Position numbers and translations under genes: made by a program
Notes under the pieces: model-generated
Databases searched by the model: none
What the model saw: only the letters and a program-made list of their open reading frames with translations
Told to the model about the DNA's origin: nothing
Shown here: piece by piece, positions 13,552 to 26,010 of the stretch
Numbering within the stretch: position 1 is the stretch's first letter
Layout of the letters: every line of letters starts with the position of its first letter
DNA from: Zygaena filipendulae
Taxonomy: Eukaryota; Arthropoda; Insecta; Lepidoptera; Zygaenidae
NCBI GenBank assembly: GCA_907165275.2
Contig: OU015659.1
Span: 5,746,501-5,810,500 of the forward strand
Length of the DNA stretch: 64,000 nucleotides
Reading direction: 5' to 3'

Positions 13552-14357
13552 TTAAGATTACTCAAACATACCTACATCCTACCAATCTAGATTTTTTTTA
13601 GAATCAGTTAGGTACTTTGTGCACAGTTTACAGACTTTACCTATTTAAAAATTACGTTACTATAGATACATAATAAATGTTTTAAATTGAATTTAAATGT
13701 GTTAAAATTTATTAATAAAAGCACCCAGTACTTTGGACCCTAGAGAAATATTTAAAACCGCATACACAATTACGTGAATATTAATCCTTGTTGCCAGAGC
13801 GGGTGATATTTCAGGAATTTCATTATGGTAAAACTCTTCTAAGACCAGCGTCGGAATTCATTCCGTTTGAAACGCTCTGTACAACTGTACCTACTTGGAA
13901 TTATATTGAAGTTTTTTTTTTTTATTAAAGAAAACTTTTGTTTATATTTCTCATTTTAGAGGTAGAACGCTATGAGTTATCTAACAAAGGAGTGGCCGTA
14001 AATTTATTCCCCATTAACAGCTAATTCAATTGCGCCCGTCTGAAAGAACCTCAGCCAAAATCGTGGTAAATTAATTTTGTAATAATTCCGCCAACCAATG
14101 TTCTATGGAAGTTTTTACATAAATGGATTAATTTTCAAATTTGGTCACACTAAGGTAACACTTTCGAAGTCGATGAAGGATTTATTTCCGTTCTTTGCAC
14201 TTCAAAGGATGGAATTACAAAATTGCAAAATACAGTAGTTACATAAAGTTCCTTTTTCATTATGTCACGCAAATGAAAAATATATTGTACATTTACCGTC
14301 GTGACACTGACTGGAAAGTTTAATGAGGCTACCAATGTTTGTTTGTTTGTTTACGTT

Positions 14358-14473
14358 ATTAATAATAATAATAATAATAATCCACATCACAACACACAGA
14401 TCTACTTGATCCCACAGTAAGCTATTATTAGCTTGTGTCGTGGAAACCAAGCAAACGTGGTATATACTACATA
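14358..14473 (-). repeat. 3' part of a SINE with (ATT)n tail
   Basis: On the minus strand a body with CACGACACAAGC and TGTGTTGTGATGTGGA ends in an (ATT)n run (14358-14381 on +). The same body and tail occur at 31277-31370, where the tRNA head is also present; here the head is missing. Confidence 0.6.
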
Positions 14474-14512
14474 GAATTACTTGAACATAAACAATTGAAC
14501 ATAAAAATTAAA

Positions 14513-14572
14513 ATAAGCAGCTAGTTTATGCCCAAAGGCGGACTTATCCCGCGAGGGAAATTCTTCCAGTCA
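14513..14572 (-). repeat. Non-LTR retrotransposon 3' end fragment
   Basis: The reverse complement reads GGTTGACTGGAAGAATTTCCC and GATAAGTCCGCCTTTGG, a sequence typical of lepidopteran LINE 3' untranslated ends. No coding part is attached. Confidence 0.5.
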
Positions 14573-15493
14573 ACCTTTGAAAAACCGAAAGGATCTGAGG
14601 TAAATATTGGCGGGAGAAGAGATAAAGAGAAAGGAATGAAGAATTAATAAAAGTAGAAACTAAAGGTCAGTGAAGCCTTAAAATAACAAGTGACACACTA
14701 TTAAATTACATAATATCTAAATGTCAACTTATTGATCTCTCAGCTCAAGAAAGATTTGATCTTTTAACTAAACTGGAATAAACTCTAATTTTAGGCTTAT
14801 GTTTTGGTTTATTGGGGTTTTACTATTGATATTATACATAGCATTTATTTATGATAAGCTTCACTCGTGTGACTGAAAGTGTGCAAGTCAAACCTGATAA
14901 TACTATACACCGTACCTAAGTTGATTGTCATAACGTCATACAATGAACCGATTGCGATAAAATTGCGATTTCTCATGTTTTAAAGTGACCGTTATGGTAG
15001 TATCTATTTCTGCTGTAGATTTGGAATGCTGCAGAAGTATTAGGACCGAAAAATTGTACCTATTTACCTACCCTATTTTACATTACTCGCTACCGATTCC
15101 ATTAAGGTTGAAATATCTTTGGTGATATTGTTTTTTTTAATGAGTGCTGTCAGTTTATTCCGGTGGAAGTGTTGAGTTAGTTGGTGCGAAAGTACACAAT
15201 TACATATTTTCAATTCCAGTCAGTATAGTATTTGCTCGATGTGAGTTAAGAGATTGACAAACAGCTAGACATAGGTACTAAAACTCTCTATTATTGTTGT
15301 TTGTTTTGCATTCTGCTATCTTTAATGTACACCGTTGACATAAAAAAGGTGGTTTTAGACTCAAACCTTATATCAGTTAACTGTTTTCATTTTATATTTT
15401 CAACGCTCTTGAAAGCTTTACTTAGGTAGGTATATAATTAATTTGTATTTATTTTATTAATGTCGTAGGTATAAAGGTTTCCAAATATAATTA

Positions 15494-15650
15494 ACTAGCT
15501 GTGCCCCGCAGTTTCACCCGCGTAAGTTTTGGGATCTTTGCGAACGCAGACAAAACAACCCGCCAAAGTTTCATCACAATCGGACCAATGGTTTCGAAAC
15601 GCATAGAGGACAGACATAAAACATTCATTTTTATTATTTATAAAGATTAG
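15494..15650 (-). mobile_element. Helitron-like repeat, diverged subfamily
   Basis: ACTAGCTGTGCCCCGCAGTTTCACCCGCGTAAG start. The interior is different (CCCGCCAAAGTTTCATCACAATCGG, CATAGAGGACAGACA), with an AATTTATA-like end. Confidence 0.6.
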
Positions 15651-15663
15651 TCAATATTGACAG

Positions 15664-15860
15664 CACCGCGCCGTTGGTGTAGTGGTAAGGTTACTGACTG
15701 CTTCGCCGCGCCGGGTGTCGCGGGTTCTATTCCGGCATCAGAGCAATCATTTAAATGTGATGAACATTATAGTTGTTTATTCTGAGTCGTGGTGTTTAGT
15801 AAATGTACCTTATATAGGTATACCTATGTATTTGCAATAAACAAATTATTACAAAAAAAA
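15664..15860 (+). repeat. tRNA-derived SINE with A-rich tail
   Basis: An A-box-like TTGGTGTAGTGGTAAGG (15674-15690) and a B-box GGGTTCTATTCC (15722-15733) are spaced as in a tRNA. An unrelated body of about 110 nt and an A-rich tail ending near 15860 follow. It cannot fold as a full tRNA acceptor, so it is a SINE and not a tRNA gene. Confidence 0.65.
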
Positions 15861-15992
15861 ATTAAACCGAATTCAAGAGTTCCGTTATCTGTCTCTGAAA
15901 CTCATCATCAGATCTATATATGAAATTTTAGTGGGACCATTTCGGAATAAAATCATGGTTCCATTTAAATTATATATTCCATTTAAATATAT

Positions 15993-16135
15993 ACTAGCTG
16001 TTCCCCGCGGTTTGTACTCTTCTCTGTACCCGTGACAACGTGCATGCAAAATTTCATGATGACAGGTTGAGCTATTAAGGCGTGAAAGCGTAACAAACAA
16101 ACAAACTCACATTCGCATTTATAATATTAGTAAGA
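15993..16135 (-). mobile_element. Helitron-like repeat with internal deletion
   Basis: ACTAGCTGTTCCCCGCGGTTTG jumps straight to TACTCTTCTCTGTACCC, lacking the usual hairpin-to-TATCCCGG interval. The end CGCATTTATAATATTAGTAAGA is normal. Confidence 0.7.
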
Positions 16136-16683
16136 ATTGATAACCTCCTCCTTTTTGAAGTCCGTTAAAAAAGAAGTAGTAGGTTTAAATATTATATCAG
16201 CTGTTTGGAAGTCGTACCTACCCAGTGTATGCTCTGCTTATATATAGTTTTATACCAGGGGGCCGCTGTTTAATAATATCGAAGTGTTATTGTTATTATG
16301 GTAATTATTATTATATTGGAATCGAACTAAATAAAATTCTGTAATGATCATTGTTAGTGCAAGGTTGTTTGCAGGCTCGCTAAGCTTAGTTGGTTGCGTC
16401 AGTACATGAGGAATGCGGTTGCCTGCAAATGTAGCCATCACTCGGATCGTGACTGCCTGCGAGACCGTTTCGGTTAATACGCGTCTCGGGGGCCGCATTC
16501 TAGACAAGATTCGTACGCGGCGAAGTAAACTTTATGAATTTAAGACGAGTGAGAGATAAGACCTCACGCTGACTTTTATCATTTACAAGTTATAGCGAAA
16601 CAAGTTTTAGGTAAACAAAAGCCATGAAAATTTAGCTCTTCAAAACGTTCGCATTCGCTTTACCCTTTATTTTCACATACATA

Positions 16684-16820
16684 ATTCCGGGATAAAAAGT
16701 GCCTACCCCATGGCCATCTCCGATACCCCTGAAAACGTGTATACAAAATTTCATGATGATCGGTTCAGCAGTTAAGACGTAAAAGCGTAACAAACAAACA
16801 AACAAACTTTCGTTTTGCGT
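16684..16820 (-). mobile_element. Helitron-like repeat, 3' end missing
   Basis: Starts inside the element at TTCCGGGATAAAAAGT and ends with AACAAACAAACAAACTTTCG. The CTAGT end is absent. Confidence 0.6.
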
Positions 16821-16990
16821 AAAATGCGTTTTCACGCCATTTATTTCTTTTTTTTATTTTTTTTTTTAATCCAATCAGTGCAAATACAAAATTCACATAT
16901 TTCCAGTGCAACAAAAACCAAATTTGGTTTGTCTGTGCACTGCGACGGTTACGTAATATATTAGGTATATCTAATAATACATAGGTAGGG

Positions 16991-17140
16991 ACTAGCTATT
17001 CCTTGCGGTTTCACATGGGTTAATTCGGGAGATCTCGCGAGAATTTCGGATAGAAAGTATCCCATGACCTTTTCTGTAATCCTGACAACGTGTTTCCAAA
17101 TATTTTCATGATGATCGGTTAGTAGTAAAATAATCTCCAA
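16991..17140 (-). mobile_element. Helitron-like repeat, 5' end missing
   Basis: ACTAGCTATTCCTTGCGGTTTCACATGGG, GAGATCTCGCGAGAATTTCGG and TTTCATGATGATCGGTTAG; stops before the TAATATTAGTA end. Confidence 0.6.
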
Positions 17141-19594
17141 AGCGTCAAAGCGCCCATGCGGTCCATTCTTATGTTTTATGTTTATACAAACGCAAGATGA
17201 TATTGTGAGGTCGTGATGTCATTCTGTGAAGAAAATGATGAAATACAGAGATTAATAGATTATATAGATATGACGTCATGACCATGGAAGTAGGTTTTCA
17301 TGGGCTCAGGTGGAGCTTACCTTCTTCATCTTTGAATAAGAATTACAACGCGTGAAGACTTTAGAATTCCTAATAGGTAGGTAAAATGATGCCATAGCGT
17401 CCTTTGTCACATAATCTTAAATATTAGGGAAACATTATCGATACACGTTATTATACTTATCGATTTATTATATTCGATATTATTATAATAATATGTTGAA
17501 AGAAATGAAGTTTTAAGAAATTTAAATTCCATTAATTTTAACCGCAATTTCAATTGGATTGCGATAAAAATTCGTTACGAATGTTTCATTGTGAACCGCA
17601 GACAATGAAACCAAATTGGTAATTTGAATGAATGTCGAAATTAATAAAATAACTCTCAACTTTTATCAGCCGTTCATAATTTCATGTTTGAAAAGCACCT
17701 ATTAATAATGTCTTGGTTAAAAGGTCAAGCCATTTAATCATTCTGTGTCAGGTCAGCTGAAGGGAGGTATCGTGAATTCGAACAAAAAGTTATCTTCAAT
17801 TCATTAGGAGATTTTCACGGGTGAAGGTAAACATGAAAGCTTTACTCGCAGGTTGTATCTGCTTAAACTGAACAAGGTCAAGTTTAAAGATAAACTCTTC
17901 AAGGTCGCTGTCGTTTAGGTATTTCTTATTAACGTCACATTTGGTCTAAGCCTCAAGCCATTTAGTATGATAATTTTAAGTAAAGATATTAAAAAATACA
18001 TATGTCTATTATGTTTTGTGGAGCCTCACGATTCTGGTCAAAAGTAGAGGAAATTTGTATAATAATAACAATATTATATTGCGGTACGGTGATAATAATT
18101 ATACCTAATACCTATGAAAAAATATTCACGAAGAATAATTTACTTAGACGAAAACAATATTTCTTTGGTTTTAATTTTTTTATGTAGGTACTCAACCGGC
18201 AACACGATTACGTCACGTAAAACTACAATACAATATAATGTATAATATATATTTTTACATTACGAAGAATTTATGGTCAATTTTTTTACTACTTTTTACT
18301 ACTTTAATGTTTAAATTTTAATATATACCTACCTCATTTAAATGTACGTAACCATTAAATGTCATGAATAAATTAATTGAAAAAACTTATATTACTACTA
18401 AATTAATTAAAACTCCTTTCTAATTTCTTAATAATACCTATGTAATGATGATAATAATAATAATAGGTGATGCTTATAACCTTTTTTTATTAAGTTTTAC
18501 GTAAGGTATCGACAAAAGGGTGACTTTCTACTAGACATCATCGGCAATTTCAACTTTCAACCTTCTAGAATATCCCATAAAAAACGTAAACATTTTTGTT
18601 GTCGTCGAACTTTATAAGATACCAGTGCAATGAAATTCAAAGATTGTCTAAGGTGATTACATATTTCTAATGCTGACTGTACAACTCCAACTCCAAAAGA
18701 ATAACCACATCGACTCGTTGTTCCCATTGCGACAGAAAAGTTGAAAAAACAAAAACTTTTGCATTCATGATATTGATTAGTGTAGACTCAAGGTAGAGCT
18801 AGAAGTTAATTATGCTGTTTTGTAAAAGATCGACGGCGCCGAACGGTAATAACAGTAGCCGGTAATCGAAGTAGTTCATCGAGGGGCTTATAAAATATTA
18901 TAGAAAGATGGCCTATTATCCAAATCCCTTGTAAAGATAAAGTATTGTTTTAAAGAACATCAAATAATTAGGTTTATGGTCGATTCGCGTTAGTTTCGTA
19001 TTAAATACTTTCTGGAGTCTAAATCAGGTAGTAAACTATATCGAGTTTGTGTAAATTATAAAATATTCATGCTGCACCTCCCAGAGAAAACGCAGCAAAT
19101 ATATTTCTCGCTGTAATTACATACTAAACTATCTTAAATTCTTAATCTTCTTCATTAAGTGGGTACATTGCAGCATGGTGCATATTAGTTTCTGTCTTGT
19201 ATTACATTGTATTTACTAGTGTTATTTAGAATCGCTGGTCGTAGTGTTTCGCTCGTTTGAATTTTGTGATGTCCCATTTATTTATATTACTTATCAAGTA
19301 GTTTTGTACCCCCTTTACAACTCATCACTGTTTTAGCACCTAGGATATAAAATTAAATGTTACAATCTTTGCAGTAGGTCGTCTTGCTACCGCTTGAAAC
19401 TACCGCTTGTAAAGAAGTTATTAATATCAGTTTCAATTCTGATCTTAACAGTTTAGTATTACAGTATCGATAACTTACGTATTTACAGTTAACTTCGGAT
19501 TTTAGTTTTAGCTTTAGATCTTGACTGATGATGATGAGATGGATTTGTTTATTTAAATTAGGTAAGTGGTCTTGGTGGTTCGTCGTGATTGTCA

Positions 19595-19832
19595 CTAACC
19601 GCAGCACTCAGAGTCGACTTTAATTATTACTTAGTTAAGTATAGATTTTTAAAACAAAACTGCCGCAATCGGACAAATTTAAAATGTTAATTGGCATTTA
19701 ACTAATAAAGTTACATCTCATTAAATGTCAATTAACATTAATTTACTGAACGTCTCTGATTGCGGCAGTTTTACTTTAAAAATCTATACTTAACTAAGTA
19801 ATCATTTAAGTCGACTCAGAGTGCGGCGGTAA
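19595..19832. repeat. Long-armed hairpin MITE
   Basis: Left arm ACCGCAGCACTCAGAGTCGACTT through TTACTTAGTTAAGTATAG and ACTGCCGCAAT; the right arm is its complement with few changes. Arms are about 80 bp around a short centre with a second small repeat (TTAATTGGCATTTAA / TTAAATGTCAATTAA). No coding capacity. The transcript would form a near-perfect hairpin. Confidence 0.75.
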
Positions 19833-20164
19833 GACTTCAGTGAATGGTAACAAAATTTATTTGCATAACAATTACAGGCGAACAATAAACGCTATACTTG
19901 AACGCTGTCGCAGGCTATAACAACGATTATTCAGCGTTCCACACCGCCTATACAACACGGAGTTGACCTTCTTACATGCCATTTAGGAGTCAATTATGTA
20001 TTTGTTATCATAACCTTCATATCAACTCGTTAAATAAATAAAAAGAAGTTAATACTTATATTAACGTACGATGTAAAATAGATCAGTTATGTTACTATAA
20101 ATCATATTTGCGTAGATATAATTTATAATTAGGGTTATCACTTATCATTAGGTAATTGAGTATT

Positions 20165-20290
20165 CTTCGTCTTCTGAAAAATAAAAAATAAAAAAAATAA
20201 AAAAAAAAACAAAAATCAAAGCCAAAGTCAAAAAAGCTTTATTCATTAGATATACAATAATTAAGTGTTTAAACAATGATATTATAAGTA
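20165..20290 (-). repeat. Non-LTR retrotransposon 3' end
   Basis: The minus strand reads AATGAATAAAGCTTTTTTGAC followed by TTTGGCTTTGATTTTTG and a T-rich run, the AATAAA plus GACTTTG-type tail common in Lepidoptera. Possibly extends to about 20400. Confidence 0.55.
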
Positions 20291-21071
20291 TTAAAGGATT
20301 TAAACAATAGTCTGAGGAATGAGTGTTACAAATAAGAGTGGAACAAATAATTTTGAAGAAAAATAAAATAGGTAAGCACGGCCACCCGTAATTCCTCAGC
20401 ACGCTGAACGCACGCATTTAATTTTGGTTTAAAAATCGGGATATCCCGCCGAAATCGGGACTGGCAACGGTGGTTTACTTCGTCTATAATTATTCAAAAT
20501 TGAACTAAACCAGCCGCACAAGAAGGTACCGAGAATTTGCACGCACTACGTGTTTTTATCTTTTTCAGCCTATATCCATCCACTGCTGGATACTTTAGGG
20601 AATCTTTCCGAATATCTACAACCTTTGATCGATTCCCCATAGCCATTGAGAAAATGATGCGAATCATCACGTATCATCATCATCCTTCCTTAAGCTACAC
20701 GCAATTTGTTAATGGTAAATGGTAATCCTTAGTCAAGAGTCTTGCCTTAGTAGAGCGTAGAGAGTAAGTAGCTTTTTATAGATTATCTTATATCTCATTG
20801 TCCATAGACCAGGATTTCGACATCCATAGGGATTTTATTGAATTCTTCGTTATTTTATTTAAATCCGCCAGTGTTGCCGTGCATCTTGCAAACACGATAT
20901 AATACATTAACTCAGTTTATAAGTGACTTGATTGATCTTGACTCTCGAGTGTAGGTACTTCATTGAAGTGTCTCGAGATTCTCTCATGTACCTACATATT
21001 ATGTATATTATAATTATTCGTAATTAATTCGTTCTAGAGAATTCGAATTAACTGTATTTATATAATATTAA

Positions 21072-21230
21072 AGGAGTCATTTTTATTACTATAGATAACC
21101 GATTATTATGAAATTTTCAGACGCATTGTCGATGTCGGAGGTTCAGAGAAGGACATAGGGTACATTTTATCTCGGAATTCCTGCGGGAACTCCGAAATTA
21201 ATGCAGATAAAACCGCGGGGAACTGCTTGT
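21072..21230 (+). mobile_element. Helitron-like repeat, degraded 5' end
   Basis: GAGAAGGACATAGGGTACAT, TCTCGGAATTCCTGCGGGAAC and ACCGCGGGGAACTGCTTGT; the CTAGT end is mutated to CTTGT. Confidence 0.65.
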
Positions 21231-22517
21231 ATAATTATTATATATCCAATTCGATAAAATTAAGAATTACAGACGTTAGTGCGAAGTCAAAACTTTTTGA
21301 CATAAAAATTGTCGTTTTCATTGTAGAGTAGGTATATAACTGAGACTAAAATGGGACTTACCTTTGTTTGAGCAAGATCTGAGCTCAGTGTGATATAGTA
21401 TGCCCGTGACACGTCAAATTAATAATTTAACGTCTCTAATGAGGTCCATTGTGTCCAATGCCGGAGACTATCTAAAAACTCCCCGACTATTTCAGCGAGG
21501 TTTTGTTTTCCATTTTCATCAACTTAGATTGAATAATTAATTATTATTGGTACCTACAATTGAAATGCTTCATTCGAATCAGATTTGATACCTTGAAGAA
21601 TATTAAACCCAAAAGTTAGTCTTTGAAAAAGTTAAACTTTAGAGTGGAGGATCGGAGCGGGAGCGGTCGCCGGTTTCCGCATTCATTTGAATTACGTTTT
21701 GCTCCGCCTTTTGTAGTCAACTTCATTTAGCGAACTTAAAGGTGATTCTTTTATTTTGTCAGAGCAAAGAACTTCAAGAGCTGGTGCATTGTTGAATCCG
21801 TAACAAATTGCTGGCCGTGATTACGTTAAGAACTTCGACGGCGAGGTGGGGCTTAGATTGGAATTTAACCTGTTACCTTCCGAACGCTTGCAATCTGCAA
21901 AATTAAACAAAGAAATCAGACCTCACATTGAGGCACAACAGAGATATTTTAATTGAATTATTTGTCAAAGACTTTAATTACTTGGATTGGTAACTCATGT
22001 CTTACGTTAGAGATCTCGACATTTCTATGCTGTTTCATAATTGTAACACCTCGGTAAATAAAGACAAACTTTACTAGGAATTCTGAAGTTAAGCCTGAGT
22101 TTCGCCAGCGCAATTCTGGTAAACCAGCCAGTCATGTTACTACGTCGTGTCGTCAAGTGGCAACAAGTGTCTGCAAACATCGGTCTCTTTACTTTCAAGC
22201 TTCTGAAGCGTTAACACATTTTATTTTTAATTTAAGATTTATTTTGTTAAAGCGCAGATATATAAAATTATTTCATCGCGCTGGCACATTAATAAAACTA
22301 TTTTTAATGAGCTTTAATTACATAACAAAAGCGTGCAATCAAATTATATAATCAAATGTTAACAAGTGAGTTAATCGAATCCATGATTCGCAATTGGCAA
22401 ATTAATGTTGTTTTATATTTCATAGAACAACATTTATAGTACTGGATAGTAATTATGTATCCGTTCATTTATCACTTGATGTTAGGTTTCCGGGATCATT
22501 TTGAAAACCTACGTAAA

Positions 22518-22741
22518 TCCTACTAATATTATGAATGTGAAAGTGTGGATGTTTGGATGTTTGGATGATTGGATGTTTGGATGTTTATTAATCAATCACG
22601 CAAAAACGACTGAATGGATTTGGATGAAATTTGGCATGTACCTTGTCAGGGGTACAGAGAAGGACATAGAATACTTTTTATCCCGGAATTCCTGAGGGAA
22701 CTTTGAAATTACCGCGAGTGAAACCGCGGGGCACAGCTAGT
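22518..22741 (+). mobile_element. Helitron-like repeat, full length
   Basis: TCCTACTAATATTATGAATG start, GGATGTTTGGATG repeats, and a CGCGAGTGAAACCGCGGGGCACAGCTAGT end. The 64-codon frame here is the element itself and not a gene. Confidence 0.78.
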
Positions 22742-23438
22742 TAGTTTATAAAGGTACCAACACTTTTAACTAGGGCAGGATTAAACTATGTAGACTGTAG
22801 AGGCCTCTAGATAATGCAAGTTTCGGAGTCCTTCTCTTCTTATAGGTAGGTCAAATCAAGTTAAGTTTTAATATTCTAACAAATAATTTAAATATCATGT
22901 ATGATATCACTTTCACTTATTTTCTCACGGGCCGCAAGGTTAGGCGGTCCGGAGTAATAAGCAGTTGCGAACAGCATATAAATTTTAATTAATAATAATA
23001 ATAAATAATTGATAAAGATTTCAATACATCGAACTCTTTATCACAGCAAAAAAGTTTATTCAACGATTTCCATTATAGATAAGATAAAGACTTTTAAGAC
23101 AGTGTCGATATTAAAAAGTCCGCCCAGACAAAATGAGTGTTTCTTTTCTTACGTCTTTTTATTTATTTCGTATCCTAATACCAGACACTACGCCCCGTTA
23201 CCATTTGATCCGAGATGATACCACACGTGTGCGTACGATACAAGGGCGGGGGAGGTTGGAGAAGGGCGTCGGGAGCGTCACGAAGTCTGCCTGAGGCAAT
23301 TTGGTACCAAATGTCGTACGCTACGTGCTCCACAAATAAAAGGAATAGGATAAAGCCGCCTGCATTACGTTAGAAATTGGGTTAGAATGTGTCTGTATTT
23401 ATAAAAAAATAAGGAAACAAATACTTTTATTGGTTACT

Positions 23439-23800
23439 AGCTGATCCTCCCACGATTTGACCCGTGTCGATATCGGATTTTCCTCGAAAACTTTTTTTTA
23501 TGAAAAGTAGGTACCCTATATGTCCTATTCTAAGACCTGAATTACTTTAGTAGATAACTATAATATGTATTATACCAAATAATTATTCCCCACGATTCTA
23601 CCCGCGTGAATTTTTTTAACTCCCTCGGGAATTCTTTGTTAAGAGATAAAAGAATCGTACTATGTTAGTTAGGGTCGTTAAAAATATTGTAGCTTCCTTC
23701 TTCCACTGATGAAAGAATTTTTACAATTTGTTCAATAGTTCCAGAAAATATCACCACCTACACACAAACAGATTTTTCCTCTTCATAATATTTGTATCGA
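23439..23800 (-). mobile_element. Two old Helitron-like remnants
   Basis: ACTAGCTGATCCTCCCACGATTTGACCC at 23439 and CCCCACGATTCTACCCGCGTG near 23587, each followed by degraded interior (AGGTACCCTAT; GATGAAAGAATTTTTACAATTTG). An ATAATATTTGTATCGA end lies near 23786-23801. Confidence 0.45.
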
Positions 23801-25934
23801 TAGGTACCTAATGATTTCAGTAGGTACATGTAAATTTTAATAAAGGTCCTAAAAATTTAGAAGATATGTAAAGTATTAGTATTAATTGTACATAGTTATA
23901 GTTATTTTCAGATACAATGTCTTTTCCTTACCACTGATATATTAAATAAACTTATTATGTTCACAGCTATTTACTTTTTAAGGCATATCTAGTTTTTTAT
24001 TCTTGGTTCTGACATCCCTACCGGGACATCCCCTATAAGATTTACGCTCTCCAAAAGAGCAATAAGTGAACGGCCTACGACGTAGAACGTTCAGTATTTT
24101 AAAATGTACGTCTGAATCCGGTGAAAAATTACTTTCCAGCTGCTCCGGCGGGAAAGCCATATATTTTACTCAACGTGTATTGAATGAGCAAAACATGAAG
24201 ATGGGGACAGATAACTTATTTAAAGCGGCACTAAGTGTCTGTCTTACAGGAGACGCCCGTCGAATGAAATTAGATTGAGAAGATGTTTTTTTATTGAAAT
24301 GATAAATTACATTCTGTATATATTATTATGACAAACCATCGCTCCGTTCATAAATCAACAAATAAAAAATCTCGAATCGCGTAAGAATCTCGGAGTAATA
24401 AATCAAAAAGGCGCTGCTGCAATTGTTAGTAATCTGATGTAAGTATAGGTATAAAACTTTCCTGGCTATTGTTTCTGAAAAATTTTTTTTCAAAGAGACC
24501 ATGAATTAAACATCAGGTGACTTTCGGAGTACAAATACAGAGACGTAGAAATTTCGAGTTTGCGCGATCGTAAAACACATTAGCACGTAGTTCGCCCTCG
24601 CATACGCGGCAATATCTCGGGTGATATTGGGGCCGAAAGGGAAAATGCATTGGGTTTTTGTAATGTCGTAATAACCTAAGGATTAGGACGTCGAAAGTCA
24701 ACGTGAATGTTAGACCATTTTCGGCTCCGTGCAGTAACGTTGTATTCATCCATTAACATGAACTTGATGTGGGGTTTTACGTTTACTAAGCCCTTGCTAA
24801 CATCGATAGTATTATATTCATTGGCTATAGGCGTGACGTATTCAATATAGGCATTCGGCTTGAACCTTTCACATTTTGCAAACAGAAAATATTCCCCCCT
24901 CAGACACGTTACGCTAATAACTTTCACGGAGTTTCGTTAACTTGTTGGTTAGATTTGAGAGTTCGTGTTCGAGCGAACCACTTCAAACATAAAACAATTT
25001 TGTTATTTATAAAGTAAATGTACTTTTTGATCCTTAACAAAAGGAGTTTCACAGAGTAATAAGTCTAATCTGTTTACATCTGTAAATATAAAAAATTAAA
25101 ATTAAATACAATTACAATAATTGTTGGTCATGTAATATGTTTATATTCAATCAAAATCGTGAGTGACAAATTACTATTTGGTATAACATAGTGCCTATGA
25201 ATAACCTATTACAAAATCTCAAAATAAATAATATAATAAGCAATCGAGTTCATCATAAAATTGCTTACCTAGATACATAACCATTTGAGTTAACGGCTTT
25301 ATACAACCTCGTTTTACCTATAAATAAAACATTTTTCGTTTAAATAAAATATTCTTAGATACCTACTTCGTATTCATGTGAATTATGCGTTTAAATCTTC
25401 ATTAAGCGAAGAGCCAAAGCAATGTTTGCAGAGGAATGTCGTCTATGAGTGTTTGCAGAGGCCACACCTTGTAACGAGGTTGGCAGCCGGCTCAGCAGCA
25501 TCCTTGAAAGGCCACATTCCAACACCAAAGTCTGTTTACGGTGTGAGCCCCCATTTTACATCCACAAATGTACTTACATACTACATAGCATCATATTAAG
25601 TCAGTAATTGCATACTTTGAAACTGCTCGTATGTCAGATAAGGAGTTTTATTTCATGTTTATGGAAAGAAATTATCGGAAAGCTTAAGCACAGATAGTAT
25701 AGTACTATTTATACTAGGCTAAAGGTAGGTACACAAATGAGAGAAACTTCGTATAGAATTGTCTTTTAGGCAGGGTAGGTATAAAAACGATATAGCCAGA
25801 AAAAATAATGTGCTTTTTATTATTAAAAAAATACTTTATTTGATAATGAAACGTGTTTTGAAACATGTTCCTTCACATAATCCATGCTACGTTCCGCATC
25901 ACAAATTAAAATTCTTTTATTTGCATTGTTTCAG

Positions 25935-26010
25935 AACATTTTGGACAAATTCAATCCAGGTGCTCGCCAGATGATAACAGCTGGTAAAGCCTATCTAAAA
26001 GCTTTACATG
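25935..26010 (+). CDS. IRSp53: IRSp53 coding exon, first one visible (IMD helix 1)
   Basis: Preceded by TTGTTTCAG and followed by GTAAGC. It encodes NILDKFNPGARQMITAGKAY and onward to a split Gly, the conserved N-terminal IMD stretch in which long-helix packing begins. It enters in phase 0 and leaves one base. In the family a short segment with the start Met precedes it; no matching exon was found in the 25.9 kb upstream. Confidence 0.93.

Larger units (their letters stand above)
1..25934. other. Gene-free upstream region (intergenic DNA and/or first intron of IRSp53)
   Basis: No host coding exon could be supported here. All open frames are short and have no recognisable domain. The DNA is AT-rich with transposable elements listed separately. 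Because the first visible IRSp53 exon lacks the start codon, part or all of this stretch may be a long first intron. GC-richer patches that might be untranslated exons, promoters or enhancers lie near 7310-7440, 9020-9110, 11730-11830, 12390-12480, 12730-12830 and 16380-16520. Confidence 0.5.

Noticed and set aside
15664..15740. A tRNA gene
   Set aside because: A and B boxes are present but the stems do not close into a complete cloverleaf and an A-tailed body follows, as in a SINE.
24066..24278. 70-codon frame and opposing minus-strand frame
   Set aside because: No recognisable motif, frames on both strands, and no splice or promoter context.
25378..25599. 73-codon frame just upstream of the first IRSp53 exon as its start exon
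   Set aside because: It does not resemble an IMD N-terminus and has no donor in the needed phase. The segment around 25440-25560 is more complex than its surroundings but unidentified.
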